A stretch of DNA of 64,000 bases from Methanococcoides sp052057775 (GTDB taxonomy: Archaea > Halobacteriota > Methanosarcinia > Methanosarcinales > Methanosarcinaceae): positions 1,116,001 to 1,180,000 of the forward strand of contig NZ_CP195121.1 of assembly GCF_052057775.1 (NCBI RefSeq). The letters are read 5' to 3'. Under the pieces are notes generated by a model that did no database searches, had not been told where the DNA came from, and saw only the letters and a list, made by a program, of their open reading frames with translations. Made by a program: the position numbers and the translations under genes. Within the stretch, counting starts at the first letter, position 1; the number at the start of each line of letters is the position of its first letter. Of this stretch, positions 9,380-17,835 are shown one piece after another.

Positions 9380-9964
9380 ATGGAACTGGAAGATGCTGTA
9401 AAGTTCCACGGGCACCTTTGCCCTGGACTTGTTATTGGTTACAGGGTAGCAACCTATGCGGCTGAGAAGTTCAAAGACCGATCAGAGGACGAGGAACTTG
9501 TGGTGGTCGTTGAGAACAAGTCATGCAGTGTTGATGCCATTCAGGTGATCAATGGCTGTACCTTTGGAAAAGGAAACCTTGTGTTCAAGGACCTCGGCAA
9601 GCACGTTTACACGTTCTTCAAGAGGGGAGAGCGCAAAGCTCTGAGAATATCAATAAACCCTCGCCAGAGTCGTGAGGATCCACGCTACAACGAGCTTTTC
9701 CCAAAGGTAAGGAACGGGACCGCTACTGATGAGGAAAAGGCAGAGTTCAAACAAAGACATGCTGACAGGGCCCTTGCGATCCTCGACATTCCGGACGAAG
9801 ATCTGTTCAACGTAACAAATGTGGAGATAGAACCACCTGAAAAGGCCATGGTATACCGCTCCATAGCATGTGCGGAATGTGGCGAGGAAACAATGGAAAC
9901 ACGTCTTCGCGTAAAAGATGGGCAGATGGTCTGTCTTTCCTGCTTTGAAGGCTATGATATCTGA
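9380..9964 (+). CDS. FmdE-family protein with C-terminal zinc ribbon
   Basis: Resembles formylmethanofuran dehydrogenase subunit E (FmdE). The N-terminal motif FHGHLCPGLVIGYR gives His10, His12 and Cys14, then CSVDAIQVINGCTFGKGN. The C-terminal ribbon is CAECGEE...VCLSCFEGYD. FmdE relatives bind metal and are usually linked to methanogenesis or molybdenum/tungsten enzymes, but this copy is with purB rather than fmd/fwd genes, so its role is uncertain. I start at ATG 9380 (194 residues) because GGTG at 9371-9374 is correctly spaced; a GTG at 9374 is in frame. A perfect terminator overlaps the 3' end. Confidence 0.82.
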   Translation: MELEDAVKFHGHLCPGLVIGYRVATYAAEKFKDRSEDEELVVVVENKSCSVDAIQVINGCTFGKGNLVFKDLGKHVYTFFKRGERKALRISINPRQSREDPRYNELFPKVRNGTATDEEKAEFKQRHADRALAILDIPDEDLFNVTNVEIEPPEKAMVYRSIACAECGEETMETRLRVKDGQMVCLSCFEGYDI

Positions 9965-9988
9965 CATTCAGGTCAGATATCCTTTTTT
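9956..9988 (+). terminator. Strong terminator of purB operon
   Basis: Perfect 10-bp stem, GATATCTGAC (9956-9965) with GTCAGATATC (9972-9981), around loop ATTCAG, followed by six T residues. It includes the stop codon of the FmdE-like gene. Confidence 0.75.
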
Positions 9989-10040
9989 ACCTTTTAGCTT
10001 TCCATACTCTCTGCTTTTTTGACCATTTTAAGTTTTCAAT

Positions 10041-12866
10041 TTACTTCTTGAGCACTCTTTTCAGGAATTCACCTGTATAGGATACCTTGCTCTTAGCCAG
10101 TTTCTCAGGTGTGCCTTCAGCAACGATGGTCCCGCCACGTTCGCCACCCTCTGGTCCCAGGTCGATGACCCAGTCCGCTGTCTTGATGACATCGAGGTTG
10201 TGTTCGATCACTATGACCGTGTTACCTGCATCCACAAGTCTCTGGAGCACATCAAGAAGCTTTTTCACATCATCGAAATGAAGTCCTGTTGTGGGTTCGT
10301 CAAGAATGTAGACAGTCTTGCCGGTAGAACGCCTGCTAAGTTCGGTTGCCAGCTTCACGCGCTGTGCCTCTCCTCCTGAGAGGGTTGTCGAGGACTGTCC
10401 CAGCTTGATGTATCCAAGACCGACATCGTATAGTGTCTGGAGCTTGTTCTTTATCTTTGGTATGTTCTCAAAGAACTCCAGCGCTTCCTCCACGGTCATG
10501 TCAAGGACATCCGCGATGGTCTTATCCTTGTAGGTGACCTCAAGTGTCTCACGGTTGTAGCGCTTCCCGTGACAGACCTCACAGGGTACGTAAACGTCAG
10601 GCAAAAAGTGCATCTCGATGGTTATGATACCGTCACCTGAACATGTCTCGCACCTGCCCCCACGGACATTGAAGCTGAACCTTCCGGGCTTGTAACCGCG
10701 TGCCTTTGCCATCTTTGTCTGTGCAAAGAGCTCCCTGATGGGTGTGAACAGGTTGGTATAGGTGGCAGGATTGGAACGCGGTGTCCTTCCGATAGGGGAC
10801 TGGTCTATCGTGATGACCTTGTCGATCTGTTCCAGACCCTTGATATCCTTGTATTTGCCCGGCCTGTCCCTTGCACGGTGAAGCTTCTGGGCAAGCACCT
10901 TGTTGAGCGTCTCATTAATGAGTGTGCTCTTTCCTGAGCCGGATACGCCTGTGATACAGTCCATGACCCCAAGCGGGAAATTCACATCAATACCCTTGAG
11001 GTTGTTCTGTGATGCACCTTTTAAGACCAGCTTGCCGGTTGGCTTGCGCCTCTTCTCCGGGACTGCGATCTCAAGTTTTCCGCTCATGTACTGGCCGGTG
11101 AGCGAATCGGGGTGTGCCATTATCTCTTCCGGCGTGCCCTCTGCCACGACCTCTCCGCCGTGGATACCTGCACCTGGTCCCATGTCGATAACATAGTCAG
11201 AATCCAGTATCGTCTCTTCATCGTGTTCCACGACAACCACCGTGTTGCCAATATCACGAAGATGCTTCAGTGTATTGATAAGTCTGAGATTGTCCCTCTG
11301 GTGCAGCCCTATGCTTGGCTCGTCAAGGATGTACAGCACGCCCATAAGGCTGGAACCTATCTGGGTGGCAAGCCTGATACGCTGTGCCTCTCCTCCTGAG
11401 AGGGTTGCTGCCGAGCGGCTCAGTGTGAGATAATCGAGACCTACGTCCATGAGGAATCCGAGCCTTGCCTTTATTTCCTTGAGGATCAGCCTTGCAATAG
11501 AATATTCCCGAGGTGTGAGGGTTGACTCCAGTTCCTCGAAGAACCGCAATGAGTTCTCCACGGACATCTGGGTGACCTCGATGATGTTGTTGTCATTGAT
11601 GGTCACAGCAAGACTGGCGGGTTTTAATCTGTTACCATTACAGGTTGTACAGGGTTTGGTGGTGATGTATTTCCTCAGCCTGTCCTTTGTGTTCTCGGAA
11701 TCTGTATTGTCATATGTCTTTGAGATGTTGGAAATTACTCCCCTGAAGCGTCCTTTGTGCTTCCACATGCCTCCGTTCTTGCCGATGTGCACGAAGTTGA
11801 TCATCTCATCGGTACCGTTGAAGATGATGTCCCTGTGCTTTTCCTCAAGTTCCTCGAAGGGCACATCCATTGAGAAACCGAAATGCTGTGCAACAGATTC
11901 CAGTGCCTGCATGTAATAGCCGTCCTTTTTGTTCCAGTGTTCGATGGCACCTTCTCTCAATGTCAGGGTGGGATCAGGAACGATCAGTTCGGGGTCGAAC
12001 TCCATTGAAGTTCCAAGTCCGTGGCATTCCTCACAGGCACCCTGTGGGCTGTTGAAGGAGAACGCGGAAGGTTCCATTTCCTCAAAACCGATCCCGCAGT
12101 CCGTACAAGCAAGGTTTTCGCTGAACACCATCTCCTTGCCTTCAAGAACGTGGACCATCAGTGTTCCGCCACTCTTCTCAAGAGCCGTTTCAACGGAATC
12201 CGACAATCTCTCCTCAATTCCCTTCTTGATCACAAGGCGGTCCACAACCACTTCGATGTTGTGCTTGTAGTAGCGTCCAAGTTCGATGGATTCCACATCA
12301 TCCAGTGATACGATCTCGCCATCTACTCTTGCACGGGCAAATCCCTCTCCTCTGAGGTCCGTGAGCAGCTTCTTGTACTCTCCTTTACGTTCTCTCACAA
12401 GAGGTGCAAGGATGTGGACCTTTGAGCCTTCTTCTATCCTCATGATGCTGTCAACGATCTGGTCAACGCTCTGGGGTTCGATTGCCTTTCCACATTTCGG
12501 ACAGTGCCGGATGCCTATCCTTGCATAGAGAAGCCTGAGGTAATCATAGATCTCGGTAACCGTTCCCACCGTGGAACGGGGGTTCTTGCTGGTGGTCTTC
12601 TGTTCGATGGATATGGCAGGGGAAAGTCCCTCAATGTACTCTACATCTGGTTTTTCCATAAGCCCCAGGAACTGCCTTGCATAAGCTGAGAGGGATTCCA
12701 CATACCTTCTCTGTCCCTCCGCATATATGGTATCGAATGCAAGGGATGATTTTCCCGACCCGCTCAGTCCTGTAATGACTATCAGTTTGTCACGGGGGAA
12801 TACGACGTCGACATTCTTCAGGTTGTGCTCCTTGGCACCTTTGACGATTATATTTTTAAGGGACAT
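10041..12866 (-). CDS. uvrA: Excinuclease ABC subunit A (UvrA)
   Basis: ATP-dependent DNA-damage sensor that loads UvrB in nucleotide excision repair. Its 941 residues are full length. The first ABC module has Walker A GLSGSGKS at 33-40 and the second has GVSGSGKST; each has an LSGGEAQR signature and a DEP-type Walker B (ILDEPSIGLH, ILDEPTTGLH). Zinc modules CTDCGIGFEEM...CEECHG and CETCSGDG...CEVCHG are present. UvrABC is of bacterial origin and found only in some archaea, including Methanosarcinaceae; uvrB and uvrC are not in this window. It is divergent from the superoxide reductase gene. Confidence 0.96.
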   Translation of the reverse strand: MSLKNIIVKGAKEHNLKNVDVVFPRDKLIVITGLSGSGKSSLAFDTIYAEGQRRYVESLSAYARQFLGLMEKPDVEYIEGLSPAISIEQKTTSKNPRSTVGTVTEIYDYLRLLYARIGIRHCPKCGKAIEPQSVDQIVDSIMRIEEGSKVHILAPLVRERKGEYKKLLTDLRGEGFARARVDGEIVSLDDVESIELGRYYKHNIEVVVDRLVIKKGIEERLSDSVETALEKSGGTLMVHVLEGKEMVFSENLACTDCGIGFEEMEPSAFSFNSPQGACEECHGLGTSMEFDPELIVPDPTLTLREGAIEHWNKKDGYYMQALESVAQHFGFSMDVPFEELEEKHRDIIFNGTDEMINFVHIGKNGGMWKHKGRFRGVISNISKTYDNTDSENTKDRLRKYITTKPCTTCNGNRLKPASLAVTINDNNIIEVTQMSVENSLRFFEELESTLTPREYSIARLILKEIKARLGFLMDVGLDYLTLSRSAATLSGGEAQRIRLATQIGSSLMGVLYILDEPSIGLHQRDNLRLINTLKHLRDIGNTVVVVEHDEETILDSDYVIDMGPGAGIHGGEVVAEGTPEEIMAHPDSLTGQYMSGKLEIAVPEKRRKPTGKLVLKGASQNNLKGIDVNFPLGVMDCITGVSGSGKSTLINETLNKVLAQKLHRARDRPGKYKDIKGLEQIDKVITIDQSPIGRTPRSNPATYTNLFTPIRELFAQTKMAKARGYKPGRFSFNVRGGRCETCSGDGIITIEMHFLPDVYVPCEVCHGKRYNRETLEVTYKDKTIADVLDMTVEEALEFFENIPKIKNKLQTLYDVGLGYIKLGQSSTTLSGGEAQRVKLATELSRRSTGKTVYILDEPTTGLHFDDVKKLLDVLQRLVDAGNTVIVIEHNLDVIKTADWVIDLGPEGGERGGTIVAEGTPEKLAKSKVSYTGEFLKRVLKK

Positions 12867-13021
12867 GGTTTCTGGAAAGTAGTTGTTTTCAGGAATGTAA
12901 TGTTCTCAGGATAAGTCGGAGTTTGAGATATTTAAGTGACAGGATTAAAGGTTTGCTGTTGAGATCAGATATAATGTTCTATTAGAAGTTCGTGGTAATT
13001 CTTAGTTTTTCTACTCGCACA

Positions 13022-13033
13022 CTTAAATATATC
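13022..13033 (+). promoter_or_regulatory. TATA box for superoxide reductase gene
   Basis: CTTAAATATATC about 45-55 bases before ATG 13077, with a purine-rich AAGGGTGGG ribosome-binding site in between. It resembles an archaeal TATA element with a short leader. The 210-base region also carries the divergent uvrA promoter. Confidence 0.5.
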
Positions 13034-13076
13034 ATTTGATCAAAAATATGCTATAGAACTAAGGGTGGGTTAACTA

Positions 13077-13505
13077 ATGGAATTAACTGATATCATAGGA
13101 TCCGAATATTCCGATAAAGTGGACGATCGTTCAAAAGAAAGACACATTCCAACGATAGAGGTCCTCAGGAACTATGAAGATACCGGGAAAGAATACATCC
13201 GTGTTGTTGTGGGGAAAAAAGTGAAACATCCGAACACTCCTGAGCATCACATCGAATACTTTGAACTCTATGGCCGTACCAAGATGATGGATACGGTCAC
13301 CATAGGCAGGGTAACCTTCGGTCCGGGAGTCAAGCCGGATGCTGTGTTCGGGCTTGTGAACTTTGGCAAGTATCGTGAGTTCTGTGCTATCGCCTACTGC
13401 AATATCCATGGCCCATGGCAGAACTGCATCGAGATCCGTGAGCAACTCAGGCTGACAGCCGGTTGCAGAAGGGAGAAGTGCCTGCAGGAAGGTTTCGGGG
13501 TTTGA
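13077..13505 (+). CDS. Superoxide reductase (neelaredoxin/desulfoferrodoxin family)
   Basis: Non-haem iron enzyme reducing superoxide to peroxide without making oxygen, common in anaerobes. All iron ligands of the family fit by spacing: His23 (in ERHIP, with Glu21 as the glutamate partner), His51 and His57 (KHPNTPEHHIEYF), and Cys108 and His111 (YCNIHGPW). The spacings match Pyrococcus SOR (E14/H16, H41, H47, C111, H114). There is no N-terminal desulforedoxin domain, so this is the one-iron type. At 142 residues it is slightly longer than typical, because of a C-terminal cysteine-containing tail (CRREKCLQEG). No rubredoxin partner is adjacent. Confidence 0.87.
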   Translation: MELTDIIGSEYSDKVDDRSKERHIPTIEVLRNYEDTGKEYIRVVVGKKVKHPNTPEHHIEYFELYGRTKMMDTVTIGRVTFGPGVKPDAVFGLVNFGKYREFCAIAYCNIHGPWQNCIEIREQLRLTAGCRREKCLQEGFGV

Positions 13506-13511
13506 AGAAAT

Positions 13512-13551
<40 letters not shown>

Positions 13552-13566
13552 ATTAAGATCGCTTGA

Positions 13567-14415
13567 TCAAAGCTCGATCTCCACCTCATATACTTCTTCC
13601 ACATTCTCCTTGTGGATCTTCCAGAATGGCTCTTCACCGTACTCTTCCACAAGTTTCAATGTCCTTCTGGGTATGGTCTTTGGTCCCAGTACGGCCCCGG
13701 GTCTTTCAGGGTCATCGATATAATCGGTTTCCATCATGAACCTTGTTCCCTCTTCAAGGGCCTGTTCGATGGCACCTTTGCCTGCAAGTACTCCCGGGAA
13801 GATGCCAAGTTTCTCGCAAACGTTCACAAGCGGGGGAGCGTAGTGTTTTACCACCTTGTTCAGACGGATGCCTGTTCCCTTTGCCCTTTCGGCAATGTCG
13901 ATCAGTTCCGGTTCTTCAACACTCTCTGTATGAAGCTGAATTGCACAGTCGTGTTCCTTTGCAAGCATGAAACCGTGTTCCATGACAGCATTTGATGCAT
14001 CCCATATTTCTTCTGATACCGGATAGTGAGGACGTCCGCTCTTTAACCCCACGGCAACTCCCTCATCGACGTACGTTGCAGCGATCTCAAGCCCGCTCTT
14101 CATAAGCTCAACAGCCCTGTCAAGTTCCATACGTTCGGTGAGCTTTGTTATCTCGGCCGGATGGACACCAAGCACCGGGAAGGCCTTTACTCCGGTCTCG
14201 TTGATCTGCCTGGCAAGGTCAACGGTCTCATCGAAGACTATCCTGTAGTCCTCAGGTCCTGTGACCTCAACTCCGATGGTCCATGTGGGTTTGGAAACAA
14301 GGATGATGTGAGTTCCCCCTGCGTTCTGGAACTCCCTGACAGCTTTCAGTCCCTTCGCACGGGGGTCGATGTGCATGTGCTCATCGGTGATGGGGATCTT
14401 TGGTGATGTGCTCAT
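13567..14415 (-). CDS. TatD-related TIM-barrel metal-dependent hydrolase
   Basis: A 282-residue predicted metallohydrolase of the archaeal COG1099-like group. The metal motif DEHMHIDP (residues 12-19) starts the barrel, with VLGVHPAEI, IQLHTESVEE and VKHYAPP supplying further histidines, and METDYIDDP near the end giving the conserved aspartate. These fit the amidohydrolase/TatD fold. The substrate is unknown. The N terminus (MSTSPKIPITDEH) places the metal site immediately, as in relatives, so the start is credible. Confidence 0.78.
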   Translation of the reverse strand: MSTSPKIPITDEHMHIDPRAKGLKAVREFQNAGGTHIILVSKPTWTIGVEVTGPEDYRIVFDETVDLARQINETGVKAFPVLGVHPAEITKLTERMELDRAVELMKSGLEIAATYVDEGVAVGLKSGRPHYPVSEEIWDASNAVMEHGFMLAKEHDCAIQLHTESVEEPELIDIAERAKGTGIRLNKVVKHYAPPLVNVCEKLGIFPGVLAGKGAIEQALEEGTRFMMETDYIDDPERPGAVLGPKTIPRRTLKLVEEYGEEPFWKIHKENVEEVYEVEIEL

Positions 14416-14465
14416 GTGTTAATAGATGTGGGGATGGCAGATAATGTTACTGTCTTTTTGCTACA

Positions 14466-14840
14466 TCATTTTAGAATTAGGTTGATGGTGAGGTAGGCTT
14501 GTACTACTGATACTATCAGCGTTGAGGCCAGAATAAGTAGCGAGATCGTTGTTTTGAATTCGTCCCGACCATTACTTATGAAATACATATGGGCTGTAAA
14601 TGCAAATATTCCGCTAAGGCTCAGGATCAATGAGCATATAAGTCCCATGTAAGACTGCTGGTAGATCAGTACCAGTCCGTATAGCACAAAAAATAGTACT
14701 GGAATGTGTATCAGGAGGAATCCGGTGATTCCACCTGGCAATCTGAAGAGCTTCCACTCTTCCCAGTAAGCGGAATCGATCTCGTGGTCTATCAGCAGGA
14801 TCGAGTTTACCAGATAAACCCAGAACAGGATGTCTGACAT
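14466..14840 (-). CDS. Small four-helix membrane protein
   Basis: About 124 residues with four predicted membrane segments: ILFWVYLVNSILLI, GFLLIHIPVLFFVLYGLVLIY, MGLICSLILSLSGIFAFTAHMYFI and TISLLILASTLIVSVVQAYLTI. The segment HEIDSAYWEEWKLFRLPGG between helices 1 and 2 looks conserved; from memory it resembles the DUF6713 family, but that is not certain. I start at ATG 14840, since GGTG lies eight bases upstream; an in-frame ATG nine codons earlier is possible. Function unknown. Confidence 0.7.
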   Translation of the reverse strand: MSDILFWVYLVNSILLIDHEIDSAYWEEWKLFRLPGGITGFLLIHIPVLFFVLYGLVLIYQQSYMGLICSLILSLSGIFAFTAHMYFISNGRDEFKTTISLLILASTLIVSVVQAYLTINLILK

Positions 14841-15029
14841 GATGTTTACACCACTTTGTGAAATCAATTTACGATTTTCTATTTTGATGTGATGATATAT
14901 TATATGTTGTCTTGATATCGGATCAGATCAGCAAATTGTTTATCCTGGCATAGGCTGGAGATGACAATGAGCCGCTGAGAGATCATTGTGCAAAATGATG
15001 AATTCCTGGCTAAAAAGGGATGGGGTCTC

Positions 15030-15038
15030 TTTATATAG
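15030..15038 (+). promoter_or_regulatory. TATA box for isocitrate dehydrogenase gene
   Basis: TTTATATAG, a near-consensus archaeal TATA box, 56 bases before ATG 15094. A start site about 25 bases downstream would give a leader of about 30 nt containing AAAAGGA. A bacterial-looking gene therefore sits behind an archaeal promoter. Confidence 0.6.
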
Positions 15039-15093
15039 AATAAAGCGCTTCGATTCGATAAAACGTTATTAATTTACAGAGAAAAGGATTAAC

Positions 15094-17319
15094 ATGGCGC
15101 AGAAATCGACAATCATTTATACGAAAACCGATGAAGCTCCGGCTTTGGCAACCAGTTCGCTCCTGCCTATTGTACAGGCTTATGTGAAAAACGCCGGAAT
15201 CACTATGGAAACGAGGGATATCTCCCTGGCTGGAAGGATCATTGCCCAGTTTCCCGAAAGGCTGACAGAGGACCAGAAGATTTCCGATGCCCTTTCCGAA
15301 TTGGGAGAGATGGTCTTAACTCCGGAAGCCAACATTATAAAACTACCCAATATCAGCGCTTCAGTTCCCCAGATTAAAGCGGCAGTCGCAGAACTCCAGG
15401 CTCAGGGATATGATCTGCCCGATTATCCCGAAGATCCTTCTAATGATGAAGAAAAGGCGATCAAAGCGAAATTCGATATTGTCAAGGGCAGTGCTGTTAA
15501 CCCTGTATTGAGAGAAGGGAATTCTGACCGCAGAATTCCTAAATCTGTAAAAAATTATGCGAAAAAATATCCCCATTCCATGGGAGAATGGAAGTCCGAT
15601 TCCAAATCCCATGTATCCAACATGACCGGCGGAGATTTTTACGGCAGTGAGAAATCTGTTGAAATTGAAGAGGCTACCAATTTCAGAATTTTCTTTACAG
15701 ATGACGCTGGTAATAAAACACTATTAAAAGACAAAGCCCCTCTTCAGACCGGAGAGATCATTGATGCAGCTGTTATGAACAAAAAAGCGCTTCAGGCATT
15801 TCTGGCTGAACAGATAGAAGATGCCAAAGCTAAAGATGTCTTATTCTCCGTTCATTTGAAAGCGACAATGATGAAAGTTTCCGATCCTATTATCTTCGGT
15901 CATGTGGTTAAGGTCTTCTTTAAAGAGATATTTGATAAATATGGTGATCTGCTTTCAGAATTGGGTGTAGATCCCAACCAGGGACTGGGAGATCTCTATA
16001 CAAAGATCCAGAATCTGCCAGAAGACAAACAGGCTGAGATCAAAGCAGATATAGATGCTGTGTATGCCAGGAGACCGGCATTGGCTATGGTTAACTCCGA
16101 TAAGGGAATTACCAATCTCCATGTTCCCAGCGATGTTATCATCGACGCTTCCATGCCTGCAGCAATCCGCTCATCAGGTTGCATGTGGGGACCAGACGGG
16201 AAACTGAAAGATATGAAAGCCATAATTCCAGATCGCTCTTATTCGGGAGTGTATCAGGAAACTATTGAGTTCTGTCAAAAACACGGTGCCTTTGATCCAT
16301 CAAAAATGGGAAGCGTTTCCAATGTGGGGCTTATGGCGCAAAAAGCTGAAGAATATGGCTCACATGACAAGACCTTTGAGATGACTGGTACAGGAAAAGT
16401 TCAAGTTGTCGATGACAACAATAATGTACTCATTGAACAGCCGGTAGAGGAAGGAGATATCTTCCGCATGTGTCAGGTGAAAGACGCACCCGTTCAGGAC
16501 TGGATCAAGCTGGCCGTTAAACGGGCCGAAGCGACAGGCGATCCTGCAGTCTTCTGGCTCGATGAGAAAAGAGCTCACGATTCCCAGCTCATTAAAAAAG
16601 TGAACAAATACTTGAAAGATTATGATACTGATGGTCTGGAACTATTGATCAAAGCTCCCGTTGAAGCGACCAGGTTTTCATTGGAGAGAATTAAAGAGGG
16701 CAAAGATACGATCTCTGTGACTGGAAATGTTTTGAGAGATTATCTGACAGACCTCTTTCCCATCTTGGAAGTGGGAACCAGTGCGAAAACGCTATCAATC
16801 GTTCCTCTAATGAATGGCGGTGGACTTTTCGAGACAGGTGCCGGCGGTTCGGCACCCAAACACGTACAGCAATTTGAATCGGAAGGTCACCTGCGTTGGG
16901 ACTCTCTAGGTGAATTCCTGGCCTTAGCTGCTTCTCTGGAGCATCTGGGCAACAGTTTTGATAATCCTAAAGCTCTGGTTTTAGCAGAAACATTGGATAA
17001 GGCGACAGAGCTGGTTCTGGAAAACAGAAAATCACCTTCCCGAAAGGTGAATGAGATTGATAACAGAGGATCTCATTTTTATCTGGCAATGTATTGGGCT
17101 CAGGCTCTGGCTGATCAGGAGAAAGATAGCGAATTAAAAGCGATTTTTGAACCTGTAGCTAAAGCTCTGATGGAAAATGAAGAGAAGATTGCCAATGAGT
17201 TGTTAGAAGCTCAGGGCAAAGCTATGGATATCAAAGGATACTACGCTCCAGATGAGGAGTTGAAATCCCGGGCCATGAGACCTAGTGCGACTTTGAATGG
17301 GATTATCGATTCTATTTAA
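15094..17319 (+). CDS. icd: Monomeric NADP-dependent isocitrate dehydrogenase
   Basis: Oxidises isocitrate to 2-oxoglutarate with NADP, supplying the glutamate skeleton. At 741 residues it is the large monomeric type (IDH-II), unrelated in length and sequence layout to the ~400-residue dimeric enzymes normal in archaea. Recognisable blocks: an N terminus like KSTIIYTKTDEAPALATSS, LREGNSDRR with KKYPHSMG, MSDPIIFGH-like KVSDPIIFGHVV, DASMPAAIRSSGCMWG, SAKTLSIVPLMNGGGLFETGAGGSAPKHVQQF, and RKVNEIDNRGSHFYL. Codon choice (frequent CTG, TTG, AAA, GCG) differs from neighbours, and a bacterial-style terminator follows, suggesting transfer from a bacterium. The end of another dehydrogenase gene lies just downstream. 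Confidence 0.95.
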   Translation: MAQKSTIIYTKTDEAPALATSSLLPIVQAYVKNAGITMETRDISLAGRIIAQFPERLTEDQKISDALSELGEMVLTPEANIIKLPNISASVPQIKAAVAELQAQGYDLPDYPEDPSNDEEKAIKAKFDIVKGSAVNPVLREGNSDRRIPKSVKNYAKKYPHSMGEWKSDSKSHVSNMTGGDFYGSEKSVEIEEATNFRIFFTDDAGNKTLLKDKAPLQTGEIIDAAVMNKKALQAFLAEQIEDAKAKDVLFSVHLKATMMKVSDPIIFGHVVKVFFKEIFDKYGDLLSELGVDPNQGLGDLYTKIQNLPEDKQAEIKADIDAVYARRPALAMVNSDKGITNLHVPSDVIIDASMPAAIRSSGCMWGPDGKLKDMKAIIPDRSYSGVYQETIEFCQKHGAFDPSKMGSVSNVGLMAQKAEEYGSHDKTFEMTGTGKVQVVDDNNNVLIEQPVEEGDIFRMCQVKDAPVQDWIKLAVKRAEATGDPAVFWLDEKRAHDSQLIKKVNKYLKDYDTDGLELLIKAPVEATRFSLERIKEGKDTISVTGNVLRDYLTDLFPILEVGTSAKTLSIVPLMNGGGLFETGAGGSAPKHVQQFESEGHLRWDSLGEFLALAASLEHLGNSFDNPKALVLAETLDKATELVLENRKSPSRKVNEIDNRGSHFYLAMYWAQALADQEKDSELKAIFEPVAKALMENEEKIANELLEAQGKAMDIKGYYAPDEELKSRAMRPSATLNGIIDSI

Positions 17320-17340
17320 TTTTATTGTGGAATCAAAAGG

Positions 17341-17368
17341 AAAGCCCCGGTTTCGGCCGGAGCTTTTT
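17341..17368 (+). terminator. Bacterial-style intrinsic terminator behind icd
   Basis: AAAGCCCCGG (17341-17350) pairs with CCGGAGCTTT (17357-17366), one C-A mismatch, around loop TTTCGG, and ends in five T residues. A GC-rich stem flanked by A and T runs is the classic bacterial intrinsic terminator shape. Confidence 0.75.
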
Positions 17369-17440
17369 AGTATCTAAATAACAATGTGATCAGGAAGCTA
17401 AAGCTTCCGCTTATGCTTGGGTTGGGAAGACAGATGCGTC

Positions 17441-17548
17441 TTCAAGGCAACAGAGGATGTCATTGGAGAAGGCAAGTATCTTACTTACAACATGGGTGGA
17501 GACGCAACCCTTAGCGGAATGACCGCCGCTATCATTGCAAAGTTGTAA
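17441..17548 (+). pseudogene. 3' remnant of a dimeric-type isocitrate/isopropylmalate dehydrogenase
   Basis: A 35-codon open tail ending in TAA. It reads ATEDVIGEGKYLTYNMGGDA, then a segment ending SGMTAAIIAKL. This matches the C-terminal pattern of the isocitrate/isopropylmalate dehydrogenase family (V..EGK.LTYDLGG.A..SEM.DAII). No start codon or upstream catalytic part exists: the DNA before it (17369-17440) has no related sequence. The simplest reading is that the native gene was replaced by the monomeric icd, leaving its last codons. Its codon style resembles native genes here rather than icd. Whether it was an isocitrate or isopropylmalate dehydrogenase cannot be told from so short a piece. 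Confidence 0.7.
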
Positions 17549-17560
17549 AATTTGTGTGAA

Positions 17561-17640
17561 AACTTATATTAAGTCCGACTCTGGCGAGAATGGGACTTGG
17601 GGTGTATGGGATCAGCGGATCCTGTACACCATTCTTTTCT
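17561..17640 (+). other. TATA-like element with two adjoining hairpins, possible small RNA
   Basis: AACTTATATTAAG (17561-17573) looks like a TATA element. Downstream, AAGTCC (17571-17576) can pair with GGACTT (17593-17598). GGTGTA-TG-GGATC, loop AGCG, GATCC-TG-TACACC forms an 11-bp hairpin with a TG/TG internal loop at 17601-17630, followed by T-rich ATTCTTTTCTT. It could be a small RNA, a terminator, or the end of the old dehydrogenase transcript. Confidence 0.35.
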
Positions 17641-17761
17641 TCCGATACTCTGAACGATCTCTTGCTTGATCGATCGACTTTTCGCTATCCTGAACTCTAA
17701 CATCAGGCCCTTGATCTCAAAGGTTTTAAATCGTACTAATCGGATATTCTTATTATAGGGG

Positions 17762-17811
17762 CCTGTCAGAGACAGGTTGTAAGTACAATTATCATGTGGC
17801 AACAAGGCCAC
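17762..17811 (+). promoter_or_regulatory. Two hairpins in the leader of the symporter gene
   Basis: CCTGTC-AGA-GACAGG (17762-17776) and GTGGC-AACAAG-GCCAC (17796-17811) lie just before the symporter start at 17836, downstream of TATA-like elements near 17727 and 17749. The placement suggests leader RNA structure that could affect translation. Their conservation is unknown. Confidence 0.35.
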
Positions 17812-17835
17812 GAAAAACTTATCCGGTCAGTCATC

